A DNA stretch of 64,000 nucleotides. It comes from Sabethes cyaneus (Eukaryota > Arthropoda > Insecta > Diptera > Culicidae). Position numbers and translations under genes: made by a program. The stretch is from contig NC_071355.1 in assembly GCF_943734655.1 (NCBI RefSeq), positions 14,612,768-14,676,767 on the forward strand, read 5' to 3'. The notes beneath the pieces are model-generated. The model made no database searches, was not told the DNA's origin, and was given only the letters and a program-made list of their open reading frames with translations. Of this stretch, positions 22,691 to 34,310 are shown one piece after another (the stretch's first letter is position 1; every line of letters starts with the position of its first letter).

Positions 22691-22844
22691 GACCCTATCT
22701 CAAAACTTGCCGTAAGACGTAGTACTACGTCAAAAAATATTTAGATATACCGTTGGAGACATGAGAGTCGTGGAAAAAGGTTATTAGCTCGAACGTACGT
22801 TTTTTTCGATATTACCTGCTAAAGAGTCAAAGTAAATATTACCT

Positions 22845-23010
22845 ACCTAACAAGCCAGTTGTCGCCTGTTCGAATCTCGACAGGAAGATGCTGCGATAGG
22901 ATCGCAGCACTATCCCTACAATTAACCTGAATTCCTACAACTGGCGTGAAGTCTGTCGTTATAAAAAACTAAGGGCCAAGTTTCGAAAATAGCAGCCTAG
23001 GTTTTATTTT
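22845..23010 (+). mobile_element. tRNA-related SINE, 3' portion
   Basis: A B-box-like TGTTCGAATCTCGACAGG (22868-22885) is followed by the body shared with the SINE at 24280 (GTGAAGTCTGTCGT-TATAAAAA, GGCCAAGTTTCGA). It is a 5'-damaged copy nested in the Transib-like element. Confidence 0.6.
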
Positions 23011-23658
23011 ACTTTTCACTTTGGTTATGGCATTCGTGCCTTAATTTGCTTTTATGTTTAAATGTATCTAAGACATGTTTAGTAAAAGAAATCAACTAAT
23101 TTAAGGTAAAAACATTATAAGTCAGCTGCTACATTCTGCTACTACTCAAAAATATCCCCTTAAAGTTTGCAGTAAAAAAAGCAAACAATTTAAACAACTT
23201 GAAAACCAGCAATTGTAGAGTTTCCACACATTCTACAAAAATATGCAAATTAGCATTGTCAACAACTTTGCAGAACATTTCATGTTTATAAGAGTAGAAA
23301 TAAAAGAGCTATGTGAAAAAAAACTAATATTAAGGGGATACCCGCAAGTTTCGCTCAGTAACTTTTTTCCCTTAAGAGATAGACAGTTTCTGTCTTCAGT
23401 GAAGTTGCTCAACATAATATTATCTACAAATGTTTCTTACCAATCGAAGACATTAAGTTTGAAACTAAAAAGTTATTTTTTCTATCTATTGTGTTATCCC
23501 CTTAATCTTAAATTTTCCAATACTATAAAAAAGTTTTTATAAAGCGATGAAACTTTGCGAAAGACATTAAGGTGATACATTTAAAAGTTTCGTCACAAAT
23601 ATCGATGTCCGTCTTCTTTTTAAACCGTCCCACTGTGCGCCAGTGCCCTTATCGAGAC

Positions 23659-24031
23659 CAGGCTTCATTCTCGGCCTTTAGCTCAGTAGATGCTTCTTTG
23701 ACTGCAGTGCCTTAACTAAACAGAATTCGAAAAAGTAGTGTATACGGCAATTGTAGAGCTAATTATTATCTACATTATTGTTGAAGAAAGTATAGTTCTA
23801 TTTTTTGAATTGACGGCGCTATGCGATTCCTACCCCGTTGGTAGCCAACTGAGCTCTCTTTTTGCTGTCAACGGGGTAAATACAAAAGATAGAACTAAAC
23901 TTTCTTCAACAATATTGTAGATAATACTTAACTCTACAATTGCCTTTTACACTACTTTTTCAAATTCTGTTTCGTTGAGGCGCTGCAGTTAAATGAGCAT
24001 CTACTGAGCAAAAAACTGAAAATGAAGCCTG
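23659..24031. mobile_element. 373-bp hAT-like foldback MITE
   Basis: Ends are CAGGCTTCATT and AATGAAGCCTG with inverted similarity extending about 170 bases inward. ATCGAGAC flanks it at 23651-23658 and 24032-24039. The 8-bp duplication and CAG ends fit hAT. Confidence 0.85.
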
Positions 24032-24279
24032 ATCGAGACGGAAGAGCTTGTTAAACCTATTTTGGAGGTTATTTTGCCCTCAAACACAAGCCCTGTAAGA
24101 TCACAGAACCGAAGAGGAAATTCAAACAACGCGACAATCAAAAAGTATTACCATTAGAGCAAAATGAGCAGAACGCACGCTTCTTTTCGCTGCTCTATGC
24201 TTTCGTGTGATTTTGCGGGAAAAGTTTCTCTCTACCACCATGTTTGCTAGAATCTATAGAATTGTAGGATGTACGAACT

Positions 24280-24512
24280 TAAGTCTCCCAGTTGGCTTCG
24301 AGGTATGACGCTGGTCTAATAAACCAGTCGTCGTATGTTCGAATCTCAACTGGGAGAGGCTATTAGAGTCAATAGGATCGTAGTAACTGGCCCTGCAATT
24401 GTCCTGCACTCTAACAGTTGACTGCGAAGTCTGTCGTATAAAAACAGAAGGTCAAGTTTCGATAACGGAATGTAGCACTTAGGTTGAATAAATAAATAAA
24501 TAAATAAATAGT
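24280..24512 (+). mobile_element. tRNA-related SINE (SINE200-like) with AAAT tail
   Basis: A-box-like TGGCTTCGAGG (24293-24303) and B-box-like TGTTCGAATCTC (24336-24347) at tRNA spacing. The body GTCTGTCGTATAAAAAC follows and the element ends in about five TAAA units at 24488-24511. The best preserved of three copies (others at 22845 and 62330). Naming as SINE200-like is from memory of mosquito SINEs. Confidence 0.65.
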
Positions 24513-24654
24513 CTAATTCTAACACAACATAAAATTCGAAGGAACACTGATTTAAAAAACGCGGAGCGCCAAATCGGGTCTTCGCCAAAGCCACCATAAT
24601 AGGCCGTATGAATAAAAGAATTAGAGGATTATTAGTTATATGGCCTAATGTCAC

Positions 24655-27290
24655 ACTACGGTTCTGGAACCAGGTCTAGAATCTGGATTCAAATTCTGAT
24701 AAAAATGTGGTCCAGAATCTGGTCTTGGTCCAGAATGAGGTTCAAATTCTTGTCACACGTCTGATCCAAAATCTGATCAAAAACGTGGTCCAAAATATTA
24801 GTCAAATTTAGGTTCATAAACCTGGTTCAAATTTGATACAAATATGGTTCAAAATCTGGAATCTGATGGACGTCTACCATCTGGTTAAGGACCACAATCT
24901 GGTCCAAAATACGCTCAAAATCTAATCGAAAATGTAGTCTAAAATCTGGTTCAAAATTTAGTTCAAATCTGTTCCAAAATTTGTTACAAAGTCTAGAACG
25001 AAATTTGAAAAAAAAAAAAATCTGATTCGCTATCTAAAATACGATCCAGGTCCAGAATCTGCCTCAAACCCTGATCCAAAATCTGGTCTTCTTCTTCTTC
25101 AGCAGCATAGAGCCGGGGTGGCTCGTGTTGTTTCAAGCACTCGTCTCCACTCAACTCGGTCTTGGGCCACTCGTCGCCAATTTCCTAGTCGTCTCAGAAG
25201 TCGCAAATCGCTTTCGACCTGGTCGAACCATCGTGCACGTTGCCCCCCCCCCTGTTCCTGGTGCCGGTGGGGTTGTTGAAGAGGACTATTTTCGCCGCAC
25301 TATCGTCCGGCATCCTTACGACGTGTCCGGCCCACCGTAGCCTGCTAACTTTCGCTAGATGTACGATGGGAGTCTCCCCAAGCAGTGCCTGCAGCTCGTG
25401 ATTCATACGCCTCCGCCATTCTCCGCTTTCAGTTTGTACTCCGCCAAATATCGTCCGCAGCACTTTCCGCTCAAACACGGCAAGGGCGCGTATGTCCTCC
25501 GTAAGCAGCGTCACGGCTTCAAGTCCATATAGAACTACAAAACTACCGTTTTGTACATTGTTAGCTTCGTACGGCGGCGTATGCTTCCTGATCGTAGCGT
25601 TCTACGAAGGGCAAAGTAGGCCCGATTTCCCGCTTGGATGCGCCGCTGGATCTCCTTACTAGTGTTGTTGTCCGCGGTCACCAGCGATCCCAAATACACG
25701 AACTCCTCTACCACTTCTAGTTCGTCACCGTCAACGGTTACCGTCCGTGGGAGGCGCGCATTTGTTTCCTTTGAGCCACTTCCTTTCATGTATTTGGTCT
25801 TCGACGCATTTATTTTTAGCCCAATTCTCCTAGACTCCGCTTTCAGTCTGGCGTAGATTGCCTCCGCCGTCGCAAAGTTCCTGGCAATGATATCGAAGTC
25901 ATCTGCAAAGCCTAGAAGTTGGCTACTCTTGGTAAAAATCGTGCCTCTCGTTTCGATGCTCGCTCGTCGGATCACCCCCTCAAGAGCTATATTGAACAGC
26001 ATGCAGGATAGACCGTCACCTTGTCTCAACCCTCGTCGCGTCTCGAAGGGACTCGATCACCCTTTTTGTAGATGGGACAAACCACTCCTTCCATCCATTC
26101 CTCCGGTAGCTTTTCCTCCTCCCAAATTCTCGAAATAACCCAGTATAGAGCCTTTGCTAGCGTTTCTCCGCAATGTTTATAAAGCTCTGCCGGTAGGCGG
26201 TTCTTCCCCGGCGGCTTTATTGGTCTTCAGCAGCCTGATTTCTCGTTTGACTTCTTGGAGATCAGGCGCTAGGACATCACTATCTTCCATGGGCGCTCGT
26301 AGGTTAATTTCTGTTCCGCATCCTTCTGCGACTTCGTCATTGAAGTGTTCATCGAAGAACTGCTTCCACCTGTCGACCACCTCGCGCTCGTTTGTAATTA
26401 GATTCCCTCCCTCGTCCCTACACATGTCAGGTTTCGGTGTGTAGCCCTTCCGAGTTTGGTTCACCTTCTCATAAAACTTGCGCGTATCATTAGCTCGGAA
26501 TAGTTGCTCTAATTCTTCACGATCTCTGTCCTCCTTTTGGCGCTATTTTCTCCTCAGGATCGTGGTCAACTGGTTCCTAGCTCGTCGGTACTTGGCCAGG
26601 TTCTCTCTAGTGGCAATACTTAGATAATTTTTCCAAGCATTTTTTTCTCCTCCACCGCTTGTTGGCATTCCAAAATCTGGTACGTCGTTTAAAATTTAAT
26701 CAAAAATGTGGCCCAAAATCTGGATCAGGTCCAGAATCTGGTCCAAAATTTTATCAAAAATGTGATCCAGAATTTGAAGCAAGTCTAGAATTTGCGTCCA
26801 AAATCTAATCCAAAATTGGTTCCAAAATCTGATAAAAAATGTGGTTCAAAATTTGGCCCACAATCTAGTCCTAGCCCAAGTTCCAAAATTCGAAACAACA
26901 GTTGATAAGAAATGTGGTCCACGATGTAACCCGGGTTCATAATATAGTCCTGGTTCGCAATCTGGTTCAATACCTGATCCAAAATCTGGTTGGTGGTTTA
27001 ACAACTGATCAAAAATCTGTGGCCCAAAATCTGCTCTAGATCCAAAATGTAGCCCAAAAATCTGATCAAATATGTGACCCAAAATCTGGTATATATCTCG
27101 ATCCAGTTCCGGTATCTGGACCAAAATTTGATTCAAAATCTGGTACGAAATCTGATGAAAAATACGTGGACCAAAATGTGATACAGTCCAAATTTGTTCC
27201 AAATTTTTTTACAAAATTTGAAACAAAGTCTGATAGTAACTGTGATTCAAAATTAAGTGCAGTTTCAGCATCTGGGTGGCGGTTTAAAAT
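24655..27290. repeat. Short-period tandem repeat (CCAAAATCTGGT words) split by a LINE
   Basis: 24655-25087 and about 26687-27290 are irregular repetitions of words such as TCCAGAATCTGGT and TTCAAAATCTGGTCC, roughly 12 to 24 bases in period. Both arms have the same phase and word set, so they were one array of about 1 kb before a LINE entered. The open frames on the minus strand in the right arm are products of the repeat, not genes. Confidence 0.75.
25088..26689 (-). mobile_element. LINE copy with internal RT deletion
   Basis: Minus-strand LINE of the 1-1310 family. From right to left: linker (NQTRKGYTPKPDMCRDEGGN, DRWKQFFDEHFN), the first RT motif VCPIYKKGD, then directly FETRRGLRQGDGLSCMLFN, the box FADDFDIIA (about 25900), and VEEFVYLGSLVT. 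The C-terminal region has ERKVLRTIFGG, WRRRMNHELQALLG and RLRWAGHVVRMPDD. RT motifs between the first block and the RQGDG block (about 130 residues) are missing at about 26055. The 3' end has a (GAA)n-type tail at about 25090. CCAAAATCTGGT stands on both sides, which is either a target duplication or the array unit. Confidence 0.8.
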
Positions 27291-27299
27291 TTAAGAAAC

Positions 27300-27980
27300 G
27301 AGGGAGAGTGAATCGGGTCTTCGCCAAGGGCGCCACAATGTCATGCTACGGCTCTGGGTACTGCATCAAGAAATCCATGTTAATCGGTCCTGTACGACAT
27401 GTACTACTCGTCGCCAATTCATTAAACATCTCGACACCCGCAGGTCGGCTTCAACTTGGTCGAGCCATCTAGCGCGTCGGGTTGCTCAATTTCTGGTGCT
27501 GGTGAGATTCTTGAGGAGAACAGATTTCACCCAGCTAGCACCAACTCGTATATGAATGTACGAAAACTACCGTAAATATCTCTTAACAAATTCAAAATCA
27601 TAATTAAGACTTGATAAAGTGGGCTCAAGTTGATTTTCTATCGTATAGAATGATAATAACTGACATACATACGTTTTTAGCACAATATCGTATAGCATTA
27701 CGAAGCGAGTCGCGCTTAATCGGATATTATCGTATATAAATACTTTTATAGTCGTTACGCTTATAATTATTCCTAATCACGTATATCGCCTCCAAAATAG
27801 TACGTATATGCCAATTTTGCGCATCAAATACGATTTATTAACATGTATATCTGTACGTAATGCTGATTTTTATCTTTTCAATACATATGAAAATGCTAGT
27901 TGGGCACTGCACAGTCGTCCAGCATCCTTGCGACGTTGCCGGCCCTCCGTATTCTCCAGACTTTCCCCAGGTCGTCGTCG
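27300..27980 (-). mobile_element. LINE C-terminal fragment split by a small DNA insertion
   Basis: 27343-27530 and 27905-27975 match the C-terminal coding part seen at 63370-63620 (complement of ACTCGTCGCCAATTC then CTGCACAGTCGTCC). The two pieces are contiguous in the 63-kb copy, so the 374 bases between are a later insertion. Confidence 0.7.
27531..27904. mobile_element. 374-bp MITE-like insertion with CAC duplication
   Basis: Left end CCAGCTAGCA, right end TGCTAGTTGGG, i.e. imperfect 10-bp inverted ends. CAC flanks it (27528-27530 and 27905-27907). The uninterrupted LINE at 63540 reads TTTCACTGCACAGTC, which confirms the empty site. AT-rich interior with repeated TATCGTATA words and no gene. 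Confidence 0.65.
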
Positions 27981-30660
27981 GCATAGACCCGGTGTGGCTT
28001 GTGCTATTTCAAACAGTTGTCTCCAGTCAACTCGCCGCGAAAGATGTCCGTCAGTTTATCCGGAAAACAGTGTTCGTGCATTATCTGCTATAGCTGGTCT
28101 CGATCGACTGTGTCGTGTGCTGCTTTGAAATTAATAAAGATGTGATGCGCGGGCACGTTGTACTCCCGAAATTGCTGAAAATTCTGACGCGAGCCCCCTT
28201 GAAGCTCGCCTGATAATTTCCTGCGAGACCATGTGCTACAGGTGACAGTCGGCGTAACAGGATCTGAAAGATTGCCTTGTAGGTGGCGTTTGCTAGCGTT
28301 AGTTGCAACAGTCGAGTCGATCACCCTTTTAGTAGATGGTACAAACAACTCCTTCCATCCATTCCTCCGGTAGCTTCTCCTCCTCTCAAATCTGGGAAAT
28401 AATCTAGTGTAAAACTGTTGCCAGCGTTTCTCGGCCATGTTTATACTGTTAGGCGATCCGTACCGGCAGCTTTGCTGCTCTTCAGCAACCCAATTTCTTG
28501 TTCGACTTCTCGTAGATTAGGTGCTGGGACACTCCCAAGTAACCAAAAGTTCCGATAAAAGGGGGTTTTTGGCTTAATCTGCCAACGAAATGATCATGAA
28601 TAGAACTCTATTCAACTTCATTTTTAAGTAATTAACCGTACTTTCAAGTTCGTATTTGATGTTTAAACTTCGAAGGGAATACAAAGTAACTTCTAACAGA
28701 ACTAGAAAGTACGCAAAAAGTTCACTTAAGTCGCTATATAGAACACTGTTCAGCCCAAAAAGAAACTCCAATAATTTTCAAAATAAAAAAGATTGGGGGA
28801 ATATTTTCCCACTTCTTTCTGTTTTGCAGATTCATGACATTTCTCATTAACTAAGGTATTTAATTTCGGTTAATAATCGACTGTTTTTTTTATAAATATT
28901 ACGTTATTGTAAACTTACCACACACCACCAACATAAACCTCGAGGATTTGAACTCGAGTACTTCTTTTCGGTAACTTAGACGCATACCACTGCTCCGTTG
29001 CTGGAATATGCCATTTGCATCGTTTTTACTCGATGTGCTAATTTCTCATTTATTACAGCCCCGAAACGAACTTTCACTTAAGAACAACTCATCGGCAAAA
29101 TTCATGTCACTAGCGGCGTCAGAGATGGCGCAATGCATCAGGATAGGCATGCAACGAGGAACGCTCGGGTTCAAATCCAGTAGCGGTCGGTGTTAGTTAG
29201 GCTTTTTTTTAATGGTCTATCTTAATCGCATGAACCGACTTTACAAAAGTTAGGAGGTAGAAAATGGAAAAGTATAACAATAGAACTACAAGTGCTGTTT
29301 TATAAACTTTTGCCAAAGTTTCTTCAGAAGCTGCTTAGCGCTCTATGCAGCGAACTCAGGGCAACTTTGAAGTTCGGTTAATTACGAGTAAAGCTGCTTA
29401 GCAAGCTATACCTCCATAGACATAAAGCTTGTTAACCTTCCTTAGACACCATTATCCGAACTCTAAGTTACTTTCAAGTTGTATATTGAACTTTCAAGCT
29501 GCATGTTGGACTTTCAAGTTGCTACAGATATTAACGATACTTTAATGAGAATGAAGTTCGGTTTACAAATGTAGTGTCTGGTTGTTCAGCAAGAAAGTTC
29601 TGCGGAACTAAATTTGAACCAAATATGAACTTTCAAGTTTGTTCCTTAAGTGAAATTCGAACTTTTGGTTGCTTGGGTTCTTAGATTAACTTGCATTCCG
29701 CCTTCTTCTGCAACTTTTTCCTTCATTCCATTGAGGTGTTCATCAAGAACTGCTTCCACCTGTCAATCACCTCGCGTTCGTTAGTGATCAGATTCCCTCC
29801 CTCGTCTCTACGCATGCCAGGTGTCGGTGTGTAGCCCGTACGAGTTTGGTTCGCCTTCTCGTTAAACTTGCGCGTGTTTTTTGCTTGGATTAATTGTTTT
29901 AATTCTACATAATCTCTGTCTTCCTTCTGGTGCTTTTTACTTGTTGGAATTTGGCCAAATTCTTCCCAGTGAATGCTCAGATAATTTTTCCAAGCCTCTT
30001 TTTCCTCTCCACCGCCTGTTGGCGTTACTCCGGGATTCTTCACGTGGTGCTCCAATGGCCGAACGTATTCTGCCCCAACCGCCCTCGAGGATTGAACCAC
30101 CTAGCTCATCATAAGAAGGCAGGGCCTTATCTAATGTTCGGGCGAAGTTCTTGGCAGAACTCGGGTTATATGTTCAGCCGAGGAAGATGGATTTGACATA
30201 TCTGGTATACAGTTGACAGTGTTGAGCGCACATATGTTGCTACTAGGTGATGGTCTCAGGCGATATCCGTACTCCGTGACGTTAGAAAAGAACCGGCCGC
30301 CTAAGAGAACGTAGTCAATCTGGTTCATGGTACGTTGGTTAGGTGATATCCAGGTGACTTTGTGGATATCTTCGCGTGGGAAATAGATGCTGCGGATCCC
30401 CAGGCCTCGAGAAACTGCGAAGTTTATACACCGTTGGTCCTATCGTTCGTGTCGGTGCGCAGGCTATGGAGTCCTATCATCAGTCTAAAAATTTTTTACT
30501 TAGCGGCCTGGGCAACCTTGAAGTCCCGTGGAGAACAGCTGTAGTGCGTTGCCTTCAGTCGCGCGTAGAACACTTTCTTCTCATCATCGGGTCTACCTTC
30601 GTGCGGGCAGTGCAGGTTGATGTAATTGAAAAAATGACCCTTTATCCTCCCCATTTATCC
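27981..30660 (-). mobile_element. LINE copy (3' end, RT start, linker, endonuclease), split by a DNA element
   Basis: Right block 30660-29678: endonuclease motifs (CPHEGRPDDEKKVFYA near 30600, TWISPNQRTMNQIDYVLLGG near 30340-30290) and linker (GYTPTPGMRRDEGGN, IDRWKQF). Left block 28533-27981: first RT motifs, then an abrupt junction to the element's 3' terminal sequence near 28030, so most of RT is deleted. The blocks are separated by the element at 28534-29677. Multiple stops are present. Confidence 0.7.
28534..29677. mobile_element. 1.14-kb TIR element containing two tRNA-like segments
   Basis: CCCAAGTAACCAAAAGTTC (28534) is answered by GAACTTTTGGTTGCTTGGG ending at 29677. Inside, the minus strand at about 28930-28990 (B-box GAGTTCAAATCCTCG) and the plus strand at about 29110-29195 (B-box CGGGTTCAAATCC) look like tRNA-derived segments in opposite directions. 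No transposase ORF. It separates two parts of one LINE copy, but no clear target duplication was seen. Confidence 0.6.
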
Positions 30661-30699
30661 GCCCGTTCTGGATCAGGCGTTGTGGTGAGCCGCTCCTAA

Positions 30700-33600
30700 C
30701 TCCTTGGACTGCAGGCGTTCACTAGGTTGAGGAAGCATTGAGCCGTCAAGCGCCGCTGCTGACATTGGGGCACACGCTCGTGACTGACAAGGCTAGTCCA
30801 TGAATGCATCCTTTCCTGTCCGTACACAGAGGAATCCACTGTCGTAGATTCCTTTATTTCCCCACGCGCACGAGGCATCGACAATACGCATTATCCAGCC
30901 AGTCACCAACGTTTTAGGACTTATAGATTCACTGCCGTTGTTAGCAAGTATGGACCGTGAATTTCGGGATTAGGAAGAGGAGATCAATCACAATTTTCAC
31001 AGTTTTGTTTTTCCTAAGAAATATCAACATTTAGATCTAGTTTATCTAAAAACAAAATGCTTTAAAAAATAAAGAACAGTTTCTGTGAAATAAATTACCG
31101 AAATCGTGAATGCAGATTTAGTGTAAGTTTCATTATACTATGAGCAGCCTTTCTTACCTTCGAAAATATTGAGCGAAAACTTTTTTGCTTCTATATCTAA
31201 ATCCTCAACAGCATCATCACCATCATCATTATCAACAACCTCACCATCCAACAACAAACGACGAAAGGAAGTAAACCACGCGAATCAGTCGCATTATCAT
31301 CTTTTTTTTTCCTCCACTCCAATCGTCGCCCGTTCAGGATATCACACCGAGCGGAGGGGAGGAACAGACAGGAATCGTCGGATTCACTGTTGTACGGCTT
31401 TTAATACCATGACAATGGAATGGAAGAGGAGCCATACCGAAGGAACTTTTCCATCCGTCCCATATAGCGTCAATTTTGAGTGATGTGTATCATTTGCCTG
31501 GGCTCATCATCATCATCATCATCTGCGGTGAGGCGAGTTTCAATTTTCCTGAGAGTATCATCCAGCGCCGTTTGTCGAGCTGAAGTAGCAGGGAAAAAAT
31601 CCTCGGTCCCTTTGACGAAGGATAAAGTAATTGTTTCTGATTGAAAATTCAACAGATTTTCCTCCGGTAACCGGAGTGAAGAGGAAAAGTGTGTACCCGC
31701 GAAAGCGCCGGAATGATGAATGATGCTTGTGTTTTTTTTGCTCGCATCGGGAAATGATTGAAATAGCGGGAAAAATCGCGAATCCGCCAATCCGTACGTC
31801 GATGTGGAATAGATTATCGCCCTGGCAACGAACACAGGATAACAATGAAATGTGTCGGTCTGGTCTATATAGATGAGAAAAAATTGCCGTGAGGAAATGG
31901 GAGATATCATCAGCATTTTTTTTATCTATCGCTTTCCACTCGAATTTCCCATTCAGCCTCCAAGCACCGAGCACCGATGATTCCAAAGCAGATCTATTCC
32001 AAACACGACAATTGGAACCGTCGAGAGGAAACGAACCGAACGTGTACCTGAATGAATTGGACACATTTTTCGAATAATTAAATCCCACTTCTCTTAATTT
32101 CATTTTTAATTGTTTTAAATCGCACACGCTCTACGGGTTTGCCTAAAACCCGTGTTCCTGCTGAAGGGCGACAAGCAGGCAAAAAAAATGCAGATATGTT
32201 CCGTTGCATATTCATGAGTTTGAAACATTCAACACTTTTAACGGGCACTAACTGGTGAAACTGTGTAGCACCACGTGGTGACAGCATAACGGAAATTTCC
32301 CCGGGGGACATACGGCGCAAAAGAGTGCTTGATTTTTTACACCATTCTAGACGGTACCTACCTAGATATTTCCGTCCAGCAGTCCACTAAAGCATGGCGC
32401 AAACAAGCGTGGTGGATAACAAGCGAAGCGGGAGTAGAAGAAAAAAATAATTTCAAATCAAATGCCGGCAGGCATAACAAGGCGCAATCATATTTTCACT
32501 TGAGAACGGCGCCCGCTGGTGTTCGGTGTGGAGTACCTTCATAGTGGCATGGCGGCAGCAGCCAGTAGAATGGGTCTCCACTAACGACGTGAAAGTTGTG
32601 CGTTAATTTCCTTTATTTTATTCCTTTGTTATTGACGATTGAGTCCTTCCAATCACCTACTTGAAACGGGAAAAATTCAAAACAGCATTAGGTAGAAATC
32701 ACATGAGACGAAGAAGAAATGAATTAGGAGGCGCAAGAATACACTTGAAATTTTGCTCATAAGGTTCGGAACAAAGACGTTAAAGGCAAGAAGACTTCAA
32801 GGCGGATTTCAAGCAACTCCTAAGTCAAGTTCCCAAAAAAATACTTGGCTTGGCAATTTGCCCCTATAGATTGAAAAGCGAAATTTTCGTGACAATTGGC
32901 ACTGTCAACCAAGATATTAAGGTGAAATTAGTGATCATTAAGATATCATCATTTTATATTGGTATTGTTTTGCGAATAGAATGGAAACTGTAAGCGACAA
33001 ATAACCAAACGCATTGTGTGTGTACATGCAGTTTGACGAGAAATGTTATTAAAAAACGGGAGTATTGTATAACATATGATGAACATTTCAGCTAAAGTCA
33101 CGCGAGAGCTTAACTCAAAATTCGCTGGTATTCTTTACCCAACGTAATGTTGCCATATCTTCCGTTAGATTTCTTTACTACATGTCGAAAAAGCCACTAT
33201 CTTAGTATTTTGTATGGCACCACTGGGTTACTACGAGCAAGAGACAAAAGAAAGAATACAAGAATCCCCCTGCCGCATGAAATAAATGCACTCTGAAAAA
33301 TCGATACGTTCATTTACCGGAATGATTTTGGAATCATCTGGTTTGCAGTCGGCATGCATTTCGTCTTATGTTTAAGAATAAAGTAAATAAAACTTGCCAG
33401 ATTTTTAGATGGAATGGCTTGTATGAGTAAAAGTTGCTAAAATGCAAATTTTTGGTGAAAAGTTCGGTGGACGAAAACTGCGCAAGTTTTTACGCCAGTT
33501 GTACATACATATTTTTCATAGTGCATGCAGAGTGTCTTTTGCATGCGCAAATGTAGATTAGCTGCTCGTGTGCTTTCATATTTTGTAAATTTTTGTCAAC

Positions 33601-34310
33601 TGCGGAGATATATTGACAGAAAGTGAACCAGATATTGATTTGCTACAATTAAATGTTTCCAACTACTGCTTTTTAAGTGAAGTGAAGGGCCGGTTTTGTT
33701 TAAAATATGCAAGTAAAATGCGATACGCGAAGAGGTTAGTGTTGTGTGTGTGTTTTATGCTTTATGTTTTATGCTGAGATGATGTTGAAGGGCATGTGCA
33801 CATAAGCAGTTTTTTCATCAGAAAAGCATTTTTGTCGATGGAACTGAGTTGCATATTAAAGATTATTGATAATGTGAGACAAATAAACATTTATCCTAGC
33901 GAATCTACTGTACTACATTTAAAAAATTGCAACTAAAGAGCCATTAAGACCTATTTACTAACACACTCCAAGCAATCATGGTAGTCATGAATACATGATG
34001 AGGGCTAATTTCTCGTTAATGGGAAAGGGGTATTAACCCCTCTAAGGTCAACATCCGAAAATTTGCTAATGGCCGTAACATTTGTATCTTTCCCACAAAC
34101 CCATCGTCTTACGATAAATGTTTGACAGGCCAAAATACGTTAAAGAACGGTACCATCTTTTGTCTAATACTGGGCGCGCTGGTTGCAATATCTTAGGACA
34201 AATAGCCATCAAACTTTCTGGACCTCAAGAAAACATTAAAAATATAAATGGAAACGTGAAGTAGTTTAAAACAACGTTCTACATCAAATAAGGTGTACAA
34301 GTCACTGTTC
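30700..34310. other. Long stretch without a recognised gene
   Basis: Contains a GC-richer, low-repeat interval at about 31150-32560 with short CAT/ATC runs (31210-31240 and 31505-31525). The longest frame there (189 aa, minus, 32127-31558) has no recognisable motif. The interval could hold regulatory or UTR sequence; no splice-supported exon was identified. 32600-34300 is AT-rich and plain. Confidence 0.35.

Larger units (their letters stand above)
20458..23637. mobile_element. Transib-like nonautonomous element with long inverted repeats
   Basis: Begins CACAGTGGGACGAATTC and ends with the complement CGTCCCACTGTG. CGCCA flanks it at 20453-20457 and 23638-23642. The inverted similarity extends about 530 bases inward (20458 to about 20990, and about 23106 to 23637), breaking off near GCTGACTTATAATGTTTTT. 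A 5-bp GC-rich duplication and a terminal CAC-A-TG heptamer are Transib hallmarks (family knowledge), and CACAGTG equals the V(D)J recombination heptamer. No transposase remains in the 2.1-kb interior, which carries tandem repeats, a second repeat and a SINE. Confidence 0.75.

Noticed and set aside
26785..27202. Frames of 65 and 118 codons on minus rich in Gln/Ile/Phe/Gly/Pro.
   Set aside because: They read the CCAAAATCTGGT-type tandem repeat; repetitive peptide without a gene context.
29110..29195. Genuine tRNA gene on plus.
   Set aside because: B-box is good but the acceptor and anticodon arms do not pair; it lies inside a TIR element.
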